Source: an uncultured Erysipelotrichaceae bacterium
Lineage (GTDB): Bacteria; Bacillota_I; Bacilli_A; Erysipelotrichales; Coprobacillaceae
DNA length: 6,078 nucleotides
Assembly: GCA_900544435.1 (NCBI GenBank)
Contig: UQVG01000129.1
Coordinates: forward strand, 1 to 6,078
Direction: 5' to 3'
Positions 1 to 5,447 of this stretch are shown here, piece after piece. The first letter of the stretch is position 1. Every line of letters begins with the position of its first letter. The notes under the pieces were generated by a model. That model was given only the letters and a program-made list of their open reading frames with translations, was not told the DNA's origin and did not search any database. A program made the position numbers and the translations under genes.

Positions 1-4
1 TTTT

Positions 5-10
5 TATAAT
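5..10 (+). promoter_or_regulatory. possible -10 element at the window edge
   Basis: A perfect TATAAT occurs here, about 60 bases before the first SD-like sequence. Its -35 partner would lie outside the window, so the promoter cannot be confirmed. If real, it would start transcription near base 17 and serve the hypothetical gene that follows. In DNA this AT-rich a TATAAT can occur by chance. Confidence 0.25.
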
Positions 11-71
11 AAATATGAAATAAATAAGAAAATATTATTTGTTTTAATCATATAGAAAGGAGAATCAGGAA

Positions 72-86
72 ATGCTAAAAAAGTGA
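72..86 (+). other. four-codon mini-ORF (MLKK) at the SD-supported start
   Basis: The only good ribosome binding site here, AAAGGAG at about 56-62, is 9 bases before ATG 72. That ATG reads M-L-K-K and then meets TGA at 84-86. The TGA overlaps the ATG at 86 of the next frame (TGATG), the usual geometry for termination-reinitiation. The codons CTA AAA AAG also place an A-AAA-AAG heptamer (77-83) exactly in the register of a -1 slippery site. A -1 shift would enter the downstream frame and give M-L-K-K-V-M-S-L-L-L, a typical basic-then-hydrophobic N-terminus. The alternatives are a leader mini-ORF, programmed slippage, or a one-base A7-to-A6 deletion. Confidence 0.5.
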
Positions 87-406
87 TGAGTCTTTTACTT
101 ATTATGAATATATTTATAATTAATGATTTTATTAAAAATAAAGATATAAATTATATCTCGTTACAAACATCATATCCTATAGCAACTAAAGTAAATGAAG
201 TAACTTTTCAAGAATCAGTCATAGCATTTTATCACACTCCTTTTACTTCATTTGACTATAAAACCAATACTATACAAAACACGACACTGACAAACACATG
301 TACTTCAAATACAGGAAATCGAATTAAAGATTTAAAACATATGATTATCGTTGGTTTTAGTCTATTAGGAATTTATTGGATCATTATGAATAAGTATATT
401 CATTAG
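86..406 (+). CDS. hypothetical protein with hydrophobic N- and C-termini; start disrupted or coupled
   Basis: I do not recognise this protein, about 106 residues from ATG 86. Residues 1-13 are hydrophobic and, if joined to the upstream MLKK codons, would form a signal peptide or anchor. The middle (about 15-80) is polar, rich in Asn, Thr and Ser and with one Cys. Residues 85-101 form a second hydrophobic segment followed by a short basic tail (NKYIH). This suggests a small membrane or surface protein with an extracytoplasmic middle, but no catalytic motif is visible. The start is uncertain: GTG 83 and ATG 86 lack a well-spaced SD, which instead serves ATG 72 one frame away. The stop TAG (404-406) abuts a strong terminator, so the gene appears monocistronic. 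Ending neatly at a terminator supports a genuine gene or a very recent pseudogene. Confidence 0.55.
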   Translation: MSLLLIMNIFIINDFIKNKDINYISLQTSYPIATKVNEVTFQESVIAFYHTPFTSFDYKTNTIQNTTLTNTCTSNTGNRIKDLKHMIIVGFSLLGIYWIIMNKYIH

Positions 407-440
407 CTGTACGAAATATTCGTACAGTTTCTTTTTTTTT
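407..440 (+). terminator. intrinsic terminator after the hypothetical gene
   Basis: CTGTACGAA (407-415) and TTCGTACAG (419-427) form a perfect 9-bp stem with a 3-base ATA loop. It is followed by TTTC and a run of nine T (to 440). It begins right after the stop codon and separates the hypothetical gene from the ClC gene. Confidence 0.92.
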
Positions 441-457
441 AAATAAAGGGGAGAGTT

Positions 458-2023
458 ATGGAAAGGAAAGAATTTTCAATTGTTCGTTTTTTAAGTTCAA
501 AAAGCCGTTTTGATAATATTGTTTTATTAGAAGGATTTATTGTAGGTATTTTGGCAGGAATTGTAGCTGTTATTTATAGATTATTATTATCTTATGGAGA
601 AAAGATAGCTTATTTTATTGTTGATTATATTAAAAATAATACACTTCATTTATGTATTTGGATCGTTTGTGTTTTAATAATTGGATTTATTATTTCTAAA
701 TTATTAAAATATGAATCTTATATTTCAGGAAGTGGAATACCACAGGTAGAAGCTGAAATGATCGATCAAATAGATGAAAAATGGTATCGCGTTATTCTAG
801 CAAAGATGGTGGCTGGAACACTTTCTATTGTTGGTGGACTATCTCTTGGTAGAGAAGGACCAAGTATTCAATTAGGGGCGATGATTGGTAAAGGATTAGC
901 TTCTGTTTTTAAAAGAATGAAATTGGAAGAAAAGTATCTTTTAACATGTGGGGCAGCAGCAGGGCTTTCGGCTGCATTTAATGCACCATTAGCTGGTGTC
1001 TTGTTTGCCTTAGAAGAAATTCATAAAAATTTTTCTCCACTTGCATTAGTAACGGTTATGGTGGCTTCTTTAACTGGAGATTTTATTAGTAAAAATATTT
1101 TTGGGATGACACCATCTCTTTATTTTCCACTTGTTGAAAGTTTACCTTTAGGTCAATATGGATTTTTAATCATCTTAGGAATTATTGTAGGTTTATTAGG
1201 TGTGCTTTATAATAAAACAACAATGTTTACTTTAAAAATGTATGATAACATTACTTTTTTAAAGAATAATCAAAAGATTTTTATTCCTTTACTAGTATCA
1301 GTTGGTTTTATGCTTTTCTATCCTGATGTTTTATGTGGGGGACACCATATTATTGATTTACTCCATGAAGGAAATATGGTTTTAGGTTCTGTTTTATTGC
1401 TCTTGACTATGAAGTTTATTTTTTCATTGATTTCTTTTGGATCAGGAGCTCCTGGAGGTATTTTCTTTCCACTATTAGTTCTTGGAAGTTTAATAGGTTG
1501 TGGATATGCCATTGTTGTTACAACTTATTGTGGGGTACCAAATATGTACTTTAATAACTTTATCGTGGTTGCGATGGCTGGACTTTTCGCAAGTATTGTC
1601 CGTGCACCGATTACAGGCATTGTTTTAATTGCTGAAATGTGCGGAAGTTTATCACAATTTTTACCTATTGCAGTATGTAGTTTTGTTGGGTATATTGTCG
1701 CTAATATGTTAAGATGTGAACCAATTTATCACAGTTTATTAAATCGTATGATTAAAAATGGCAATCATGAAATTTCACTTGAAGAAAAAGAAATTCTTCA
1801 TTATTCAATTGAACTTGGTTCATGTTGTTTAGATCAACCAATTAAAGAATTAGGTTTACCTAAAGAATGTGTCATTCTTTCAATTAATCGTGGTATTGAA
1901 GAAATTGTTCCGCGAGGAGATACGGTGTTACACCTAGGTGATCATTTAACCATTTTAGTCAATAAAGAAAATAGAGAAGTTACTAAAGATATCTTACATA
2001 AATTTTTTACATTAGAAATATAG
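458..2023 (+). CDS. ClC-family H+/Cl- antiporter with C-terminal TrkA-C (RCK_C) domain
   Basis: This 521-residue integral membrane protein is a ClC chloride transporter. The ion-pathway motifs are all present: GSGIP at 91-95, GREGP at 131-135 and GGIFFP at 333-338. Glu133 in GREGP matches the gating glutamate (E148 of E. coli ClC-ec1). Glu187 in the LEEI segment matches the internal proton glutamate (E203). Having both argues for a proton-coupled exchanger rather than a passive channel, and the serine-type GSGIP argues against a fluoride-specific CLC-F. The membrane domain spans about 20-420. Residues about 440-521 look like a TrkA-C/RCK_C ligand-binding domain, common on Firmicute ClCs. The start at ATG 458 follows an AAAGGGG ribosome site. 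No clear own promoter is visible in the 51-base gap, which is mostly terminator. The next gene starts 8 bases downstream, so the two are probably co-transcribed. The physiological role (acid stress, charge balance) is inferred. Confidence 0.95.
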   Translation: MERKEFSIVRFLSSKSRFDNIVLLEGFIVGILAGIVAVIYRLLLSYGEKIAYFIVDYIKNNTLHLCIWIVCVLIIGFIISKLLKYESYISGSGIPQVEAEMIDQIDEKWYRVILAKMVAGTLSIVGGLSLGREGPSIQLGAMIGKGLASVFKRMKLEEKYLLTCGAAAGLSAAFNAPLAGVLFALEEIHKNFSPLALVTVMVASLTGDFISKNIFGMTPSLYFPLVESLPLGQYGFLIILGIIVGLLGVLYNKTTMFTLKMYDNITFLKNNQKIFIPLLVSVGFMLFYPDVLCGGHHIIDLLHEGNMVLGSVLLLLTMKFIFSLISFGSGAPGGIFFPLLVLGSLIGCGYAIVVTTYCGVPNMYFNNFIVVAMAGLFASIVRAPITGIVLIAEMCGSLSQFLPIAVCSFVGYIVANMLRCEPIYHSLLNRMIKNGNHEISLEEKEILHYSIELGSCCLDQPIKELGLPKECVILSINRGIEEIVPRGDTVLHLGDHLTILVNKENREVTKDILHKFFTLEI

Positions 2024-2031
2024 GTGATGAT

Positions 2032-2529
2032 ATGTTTAGAGAAATGAGAAGAAAAAAACAAAAACTAACAGAAAAACAATGTTTAGCTATTTTAAGACGA
2101 GCAAAAACAGCAACACTTGCTTTACATGGTGATGATGGCTATCCTTATTCTGTCCCTGTTAATTTTGTTTATGAAGATGGAAAGATTTATTTCCATGGTG
2201 CTAAAGAAGGTCATAAAATAGACGCTATTAAAAATAATCCTAAAGTATCAATGAGTATTATTGATCAAGAAGATGTTATTGAAGAAGAATTGACAACTTA
2301 TTTTAGAAGTGTGATTCTTTTTGGTAAAGCAAGAATCTTACAAGAAGATGATGAAATTTATCATGCTATTGAAACACTTGGTTTAAAATATAATGAAGAT
2401 GAAGTGGCGGTAGAAAAAGAAATACGAAAAGAATGGAAAATTCTTTGTTGTGTTGAAATTACTATTGAACATATTTCAGGAAAACAAGCAATTGAACTTG
2501 TTAATAAAAACTATCAAGATCTGTTTTAG
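2032..2529 (+). CDS. Nim-like / pyridoxamine 5'-phosphate oxidase-family flavin-binding protein
   Basis: This 165-residue cytoplasmic protein has the PNPOx-like split-barrel fold of the NimA-type group. It opens with the MRRKKQ-type N-terminus, then a helix (LTEKQCLAILRRAKTATLAL) and the barrel strand YPYSVPVNFVYEDGKIYFHG at about 42-61. The HGAKEGHK segment at about 60-67 is typical of the flavin-phosphate-binding region, and NNPKVSMSI follows. Relatives bind FMN or FAD, and some reduce nitroimidazoles. True drug resistance cannot be read from sequence; a general flavin reductase role is equally likely. The SD AGGTGAT at 2022-2028 overlaps the stop of the ClC gene, indicating translational coupling. 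Its stop lies in the loop of the terminator hairpin. Length is normal for the family. Confidence 0.88.
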   Translation: MFREMRRKKQKLTEKQCLAILRRAKTATLALHGDDGYPYSVPVNFVYEDGKIYFHGAKEGHKIDAIKNNPKVSMSIIDQEDVIEEELTTYFRSVILFGKARILQEDDEIYHAIETLGLKYNEDEVAVEKEIRKEWKILCCVEITIEHISGKQAIELVNKNYQDLF

Positions 2530-2547
2530 ATTCTTGATAGTTTTTTT
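2506..2547 (+). terminator. bidirectional terminator overlapping the end of the Nim-like gene
   Basis: CTATCAAGA (2511-2519) pairs with TCTTGATAG (2532-2540). The flanking A5 and T5 extend the stem to 14 bp, and T-run 2541-2547 completes a + strand terminator. The gene's last codons and its TAG stop lie in the stem and loop. On the - strand the same hairpin is followed by T5ATT, so it can also stop the convergent PHP gene. Confidence 0.9.
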
Positions 2548-2549
2548 GT

Positions 2550-2572
2550 AAGGACATTGTCCTTATTTTTTT
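2550..2572 (+). terminator. second, tandem intrinsic terminator
   Basis: AAGGAC (2550-2555), loop ATT, GTCCTT (2559-2564), then A and seven T form a compact + strand terminator directly after the first one. It overlaps the stop codon of the convergent PHP gene. Two terminators in a row would block read-through into antisense of that gene. Confidence 0.8.
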
Positions 2573-3330
2573 AATGTCTTAATTGTATCAATCAATTCTA
2601 CATCTAAAGAAGAAAGATATTTAACAGCTTGTTGATAAATATCATCACGAAGTAAAGAATCAGGAGTATGGGCATCAAAGCCGATGATGGCCTTGTTTTT
2701 ATATTTACTTGCAATCTTCCAAAAAGATTCATTTGGATAATGTCTGCCAGACATAAAACCTAAAAGATTGAATTCTAAAGGCATATCTTTTTCTTTAGCG
2801 TAAGCACATAAACGTGACATTTCTTCTTGATAAAGTTTAGATTCTTGATCATAGTAAACAAGATCTGGATGAGCAATATAACTATATAAACCACTATCAA
2901 TAGCTTTAATACAATGATCTACATAAGCTTTTAAGTAATATTCATTGACAGGACTTCCAAAATATTGATGAAGTTCATCTGTTTCATAGTAATGATTTCC
3001 TAAAATAATATAATCAATTTTTTTATCTTTGATTGTTTTTTCAAGCCAAGGCATATATCTTTCAAAATATTCACATTCTAAACCAATTAAAATAGAAATT
3101 TGATCTTTATATTTTTCTTTAAGATAACGAATACTTTCAAGATAATCATCTAATTGACTTTCAGGCATACGCATTGTTGCTTTAAAAGAGGAAGCATAAT
3201 GCCAAGGTGTATGATCAGAAAATCCTAATTCTTTAATACCTGCTTTAATGGCTGCTTTTACATATTCTTCATCTTTACCACTAGCATGATAACATCTTGT
3301 TGTATGGGTATGATAATTATTTTTATTCAT
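2563..3330 (-). CDS. PHP-domain histidinol-phosphatase-like phosphoesterase (HisJ/HisK type)
   Basis: This 255-residue cytoplasmic protein is a metal-dependent PHP phosphoesterase close to HisK/HisJ histidinol phosphatases. Metal-ligand motifs appear in order: HTHT (7-10) followed by the family's C-x2-HA-x-G-x2-EEY signature (13-23), GFSDHTP (36-42), LECEYF (84-89), GNHYY (111-115), AHPDL (153-157) and FDAHTP (218-223). These supply the His/Asp/Glu set of the trinuclear site. Known relatives hydrolyse L-histidinol phosphate in histidine synthesis. No other his gene is near, so the substrate could be another small phosphate ester. ATG 3330 is preceded by GAGGTGA at good spacing. It lies downstream of the TPM-pspA unit on the same strand, separated by a terminator, with its own likely -10. 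The gene ends within convergent terminators. Confidence 0.9.
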   Translation of the reverse strand: MNKNNYHTHTTRCYHASGKDEEYVKAAIKAGIKELGFSDHTPWHYASSFKATMRMPESQLDDYLESIRYLKEKYKDQISILIGLECEYFERYMPWLEKTIKDKKIDYIILGNHYYETDELHQYFGSPVNEYYLKAYVDHCIKAIDSGLYSYIAHPDLVYYDQESKLYQEEMSRLCAYAKEKDMPLEFNLLGFMSGRHYPNESFWKIASKYKNKAIIGFDAHTPDSLLRDDIYQQAVKYLSSLDVELIDTIKTLKK

Positions 3331-3347
3331 GGTTTCACCTCGAAAAC

Positions 3348-3376
3348 ATTATAATACAAAAAAAGGAATATACAAA
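3348..3376 (-). promoter_or_regulatory. probable promoter of the PHP gene
   Basis: On the - strand a perfect TATAAT lies at 3353-3348, about 18 bases before the ribosome site of the PHP gene. At 17-bp spacing the -35 would be TTTGTA (3376-3371), a weak match lying inside the hairpin of the upstream terminator. The gene may depend partly on read-through past that terminator. Confidence 0.5.
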
Positions 3377-3386
3377 TGTATATTCC
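3358..3386 (-). terminator. terminator of the TPM-pspA operon
   Basis: GGAATATACA (3365-3374) and TGTATATTCC (3377-3386) form a perfect 10-bp stem with a two-base centre. On the - strand it is followed by seven T (3364-3358). It lies 9 bases after the pspA stop. Confidence 0.92.
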
Positions 3387-3395
3387 AAATAGTCA

Positions 3396-4070
3396 TTATA
3401 AGCCAAGTTTTGCTTTCATAGCAGCTAATTCATCTTCAACAGAAGCATCACCTTGTGTTGTATATTTATCAGCTAAAGAAGAAGCAGCACTTGTATGGGC
3501 ATTTAATTCAGCTTCAGCTGTAGCAGCATCCAACATTTTTTCAGCTTTCTTTTCATAGCGTTCAAATGCTTCCATAGAAGATTTAGCTTTATCTCCACCA
3601 GAAACGATTTTATTAATATGTTCTTGAGCTTTAGCAGAAGCAACAGTAGCTTTAATAGCATCTCTTCTAGCTTCTAATGTTTCAATATCATTTACTAATT
3701 TATCATGCATTTGACGCATTTTATCAGCATTAGCTTGTGTAAGTTCTTGTGTTTTTTTGTAAGAAACTAAGTTATTTTCATATTGTTGTTTTTTAGCAAT
3801 CAATGTTCTAGCATCATCTTCATTACCGGCTTTTAAAGCATTTTGTGCAGCAGTTGTATATTTAGTAATTTCTTCTTCACATTCTTTAACTTGTCGATTA
3901 GCACTTTTTGCATCAGCAATAATATTGGCTGTTTCTTTCTTGACTTCAGCAAGATCTTCTCTTAAATCTCTTAATGTTTGATCAATCATTTTTGCTGGAT
4001 CTTCACATTTATCTAATAGTGCATTGATATTACTTTTCATAATATCGGTAAATCTTGAAATAATTCCCAT
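3396..4070 (-). CDS. pspA: PspA/IM30 (LiaH-type) phage-shock membrane-stress protein
   Basis: This 224-residue protein has the length and features of PspA/LiaH/Vipp1, ESCRT-III-like proteins that coat and stabilise stressed cytoplasmic membranes. It begins with an amphipathic helix (MGIISRFTDIMKSNINALLDK) and the family signature EDPAKMIDQTLRDLREDL at 22-39. A long, highly charged coiled coil follows to about residue 190. A short C-terminal helix (VEDELAAMKAKLGL) closes it, as in LiaH and Vipp1. There is no signal peptide. The start ATG is 2 bases after the stop of the TPM gene. Its SD, AGAAAGGA at 4088-4081, lies inside the end of that gene, so the two are co-expressed and probably translationally coupled. 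No PspF, LiaFSR or PspC gene is present here, so the partner is presumably the TPM membrane protein. That partnership is inferred from gene order only. Confidence 0.95.
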   Translation of the reverse strand: MGIISRFTDIMKSNINALLDKCEDPAKMIDQTLRDLREDLAEVKKETANIIADAKSANRQVKECEEEITKYTTAAQNALKAGNEDDARTLIAKKQQYENNLVSYKKTQELTQANADKMRQMHDKLVNDIETLEARRDAIKATVASAKAQEHINKIVSGGDKAKSSMEAFERYEKKAEKMLDAATAEAELNAHTSAASSLADKYTTQGDASVEDELAAMKAKLGL

Positions 4071-4072
4071 TT

Positions 4073-5044
4073 TTATTCTTTCCTTTCTTCATTTAAGTAT
4101 TTATCTCTTAACTCATCAGATTTATCAAGAGGGGTATTTAAAATTTCTATTGTTTCTTTTGCTTTTTCTTGTTCTCTTTTATATCTCATACGTAAAATAT
4201 AAATAATGCCCCCAATAATAAGGATAATCCCAACAATGATTAGTCCTATTTTGATAATATCTTTAGAAGTTGTAGATTTTTTCATAATTGTTTTAGCAGT
4301 TGCATCATATGTTTTAGTAAAAACATCTACTGTTGAAAGTGAACTATCACTCCAATAACGATCTATATAATTCCAAAAAATCTCAATAGCTTCACTATCC
4401 ATAATTGAAGTAACTTGTTTACCATTGACATAAGACATATATCCAATTTCATTTTGATTTAAATCTTCATAATAAACAAGTAAAAAAGTATCTTCATTAT
4501 CAATATTTTCTTCATACCATTTTTGAGCATATTCATCTTTTTGTTGATCATTTACAAGACTATCATCATAACTCTTTAAATAAATATATGGTTGGATACC
4601 TGTTTTATTATAAAAGTTTTTAAGATTCTTCGAAAGCTTTGATTGATTTTCAATATATCCTAGTTCATCTTTAATACAATTATTATCATAAGCTACAGGA
4701 TTTTCTATTTTTTCACGATTAATCGTAGAAGTAGGACTACTACTTTCATGAGAAAATGAAAAAATACCAAATATCAAAGCAATAAAAATAATCAAACAAA
4801 TAAGCAATGTTCCTAAGCCACTTGATGAATGTGAATAATAGTTTCGATGATAACCATAATATCTTCTTCTTGGTGGTGGGGGAACATGATGATATCCATC
4901 TCCAAAAGTTGGACCTCTATTAAATGATGTATTTCCAGTAGGTCTATTTGTTGAATTACCTACATGATGTCCACCGCCTACACGACTATAATCGTGTCCG
5001 CCAGCTGAGCGATGACCACCTCCACCAGTTCCTGGTCTTGGCAT
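4073..5044 (-). CDS. TPM-domain (YgcG-like) two-pass membrane protein with Gly/His-rich cytoplasmic N-terminus
   Basis: This 323-residue protein has four parts. Residues 1-75 are low-complexity, rich in Gly, His, Arg and Tyr, with HH pairs at 26-27 and 52-53, a PPPP run at 55-58 and RRR at 59-61. Residues about 77-97 are a hydrophobic membrane segment. Residues about 118-255 resemble a TPM (YgcG-type) domain, with predicted secondary-structure stretches such as TFLLVYYED (186-194) and GYMSYVNGK (201-209). Residues about 264-284 are a second membrane helix, followed by a basic, helical tail of about 38 residues. Positive charge before helix 1 and after helix 2 predicts both ends inside and the TPM domain outside. 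Usual TPM proteins begin with a signal peptide instead. The ATG follows AGAGGTGA at proper spacing. It is first in an operon with pspA, suggesting a sensor or membrane anchor for PspA. The TPM assignment is from overall pattern, moderately sure. Confidence 0.8.
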   Translation of the reverse strand: MPRPGTGGGGHRSAGGHDYSRVGGGHHVGNSTNRPTGNTSFNRGPTFGDGYHHVPPPPRRRYYGYHRNYYSHSSSGLGTLLICLIIFIALIFGIFSFSHESSSPTSTINREKIENPVAYDNNCIKDELGYIENQSKLSKNLKNFYNKTGIQPYIYLKSYDDSLVNDQQKDEYAQKWYEENIDNEDTFLLVYYEDLNQNEIGYMSYVNGKQVTSIMDSEAIEIFWNYIDRYWSDSSLSTVDVFTKTYDATAKTIMKKSTTSKDIIKIGLIIVGIILIIGGIIYILRMRYKREQEKAKETIEILNTPLDKSDELRDKYLNEERKE

Positions 5045-5072
5045 AGTTTCACCTCTTTTCTTATTAATAAAT

Positions 5073-5101
5073 ATTGTACATGAAATATTTCAGGAAAGAT
5101 A
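5073..5101 (-). promoter_or_regulatory. candidate promoter of the TPM-pspA operon with a palindrome in the spacer
   Basis: On the - strand, TACAAT (5078-5073) is a good -10 about 20 bases before the SD of the TPM gene. At 17-bp spacing the -35 would be TATCTT (5101-5096), a poor match, as expected for an activated or alternative-factor promoter. The spacer holds a perfect 12-bp palindrome TGAAATATTTCA (5081-5092), a possible operator. A second TATAAT on this strand (5111-5106) is an alternative start. Confidence 0.4.
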
Positions 5102-5156
5102 TAGGATTATAAAAAATGATAAGATAAAAAATATATAAAAAAGTATACAATAATTA

Positions 5157-5185
5157 TTGACACTATAGTTAGCCTATGCTAACAT
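5157..5185 (+). promoter_or_regulatory. promoter of the 26-residue peptide / small RNA unit
   Basis: A perfect -35 TTGACA (5157-5162) is followed at 17 bp by TAACAT (5180-5185), a 4/6 match to TATAAT. Transcription would begin near 5191-5193. The spacer is filled by a DtxR/IdeR-like box, so a metal-bound repressor would directly occlude RNA polymerase. Confidence 0.65.
5164..5182 (+). promoter_or_regulatory. DtxR/IdeR-like iron box (operator)
   Basis: TATAGTTAGCCTATGCTAA matches the IdeR/DtxR consensus TWAGGTWAGSCTWACCTWA at 15 of 19 positions by hand alignment. It also contains the inverted repeat GTTAGC-CTAT-GCTAAC (5168-5183). It sits between -35 and -10 of the small-unit promoter. The cognate regulator is probably the DtxR-family gene 260 bases away. 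Confidence 0.7.
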
Positions 5186-5190
5186 ATAGT

Positions 5191-5215
5191 TGTGGTTAGC
5201 GAGGGATAACTCACA
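5191..5215 (+). other. predicted 5'-terminal RNA hairpin carrying the shared 14-mer
   Basis: TGTGGTTA (5191-5198) pairs with TAAC-T-CACA (5207-5215), with one bulged T, enclosing the loop GCGAGGGA. It begins about where transcription is predicted to start, so it could cap the RNA and protect its 5' end. The loop contains GAGGG, an SD-like purine run that is not near a start codon. Confidence 0.45.
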
Positions 5216-5231
5216 GAAAGGTTGAAGAGCT

Positions 5232-5312
5232 ATGAAAAAGAAATTCAAGCGCAGCTTGATGGCTCTTGCTTTACAAATTAGTGTCATCGTTGCTGCAATA
5301 CTATTCGTTTAA
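5232..5312 (+). CDS. 26-residue cationic single-helix membrane peptide
   Basis: ATG 5232 to TAA 5310-5312 encodes 26 residues. The strongly basic start (KKKFKR at 2-7) is followed by an almost uninterrupted hydrophobic stretch from L9 to V26, including ALALQ and ISVIVAAILFV. This fits an N-in single-pass membrane peptide whose helix runs to the C-terminus. GAAAGG (5216-5221), 10 bases upstream, can serve as SD. The gene has its own promoter with an iron box and its own terminator at 5391-5413, so it is a separate iron-controlled transcription unit of about 220 bases next to the regulator and feoA. I recognise no family. By analogy with other small regulatory membrane peptides it might modulate FeoB or another transporter, or act as a toxin-like peptide. 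Alternatively the RNA itself may be the functional product. The function is not established from sequence. Confidence 0.6.
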   Translation: MKKKFKRSLMALALQISVIVAAILFV

Positions 5313-5315
5313 TTG

Positions 5316-5368
5316 TCTTATGATTTATTTAACTTAAATTAGCCAAATTCCTTTTTCCTATCATAAGA
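5316..5368 (+). other. long-range stem with C/U-rich loop in the 3' part of the small transcript
   Basis: TCTTATGAT (5316-5324) and ATCATAAGA (5360-5368) are perfect 9-bp complements separated by 35 bases, starting 3 bases after the peptide's stop. The loop contains TTCCTTTTTCCT (5348-5359), a pyrimidine tract complementary to SD-like purine runs. Stem, exposed C/U loop and then terminator is an arrangement seen in regulatory small RNAs. A role here is inference. Confidence 0.45.
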
Positions 5369-5390
5369 TTATTAAGGGAAGCAAAAGTTT

Positions 5391-5413
5391 GGTAAGATTA
5401 CTTACCTTTTTTT
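5391..5413 (+). terminator. terminator of the small peptide/RNA unit
   Basis: GGTAAG (5391-5396), loop ATTA and CTTACC (5401-5406) form a perfect 6-bp stem followed by seven T. It ends the transcript predicted to start near 5191, giving an RNA of about 220 bases. Confidence 0.85.
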
Positions 5414-5420
5414 GTTTATA

Positions 5421-5447
5421 AAATAAAAACTCTTCCTAGGAAGAGTT
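5421..5447 (-). terminator. bidirectional terminator at the end of the DtxR-family gene
   Basis: AACTCTTCC and GGAAGAGTT (5428-5447) are perfect 9-bp complements around TA. On the - strand the hairpin overlaps the stop codon and is followed by TTTTTATTT (5429-5421). On the + strand it is followed by ATTTTTG, so it may back up the preceding terminator and limit antisense reading into the regulator. Confidence 0.85.

Noticed and set aside
1318..1512. 64-residue open frame on the - strand inside the ClC gene
   Set aside because: It lies wholly antisense to a strongly conserved ClC region (GGIFFP motif), has no plausible ribosome site or promoter, and its composition is that of a mirrored coding frame.
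2563..3330. Member of a histidine biosynthesis operon
   Set aside because: The protein is HisK-like, but no other his gene is in the window and the gene has its own terminators on both sides, so pathway membership cannot be claimed.
3376..3558. 60-residue open frame on the + strand opposite pspA
   Set aside because: It is antisense to the PspA C-terminus and overlaps the operon's terminator; the Ala/Ser-rich translation mirrors PspA codons.
4024..4206. 60-residue hydrophobic open frame on the + strand across the pspA/TPM junction
   Set aside because: Its Leu/Ile/Phe-rich translation arises from the complement of Lys/Glu/Arg-rich codons in the real genes, and no SD is present.
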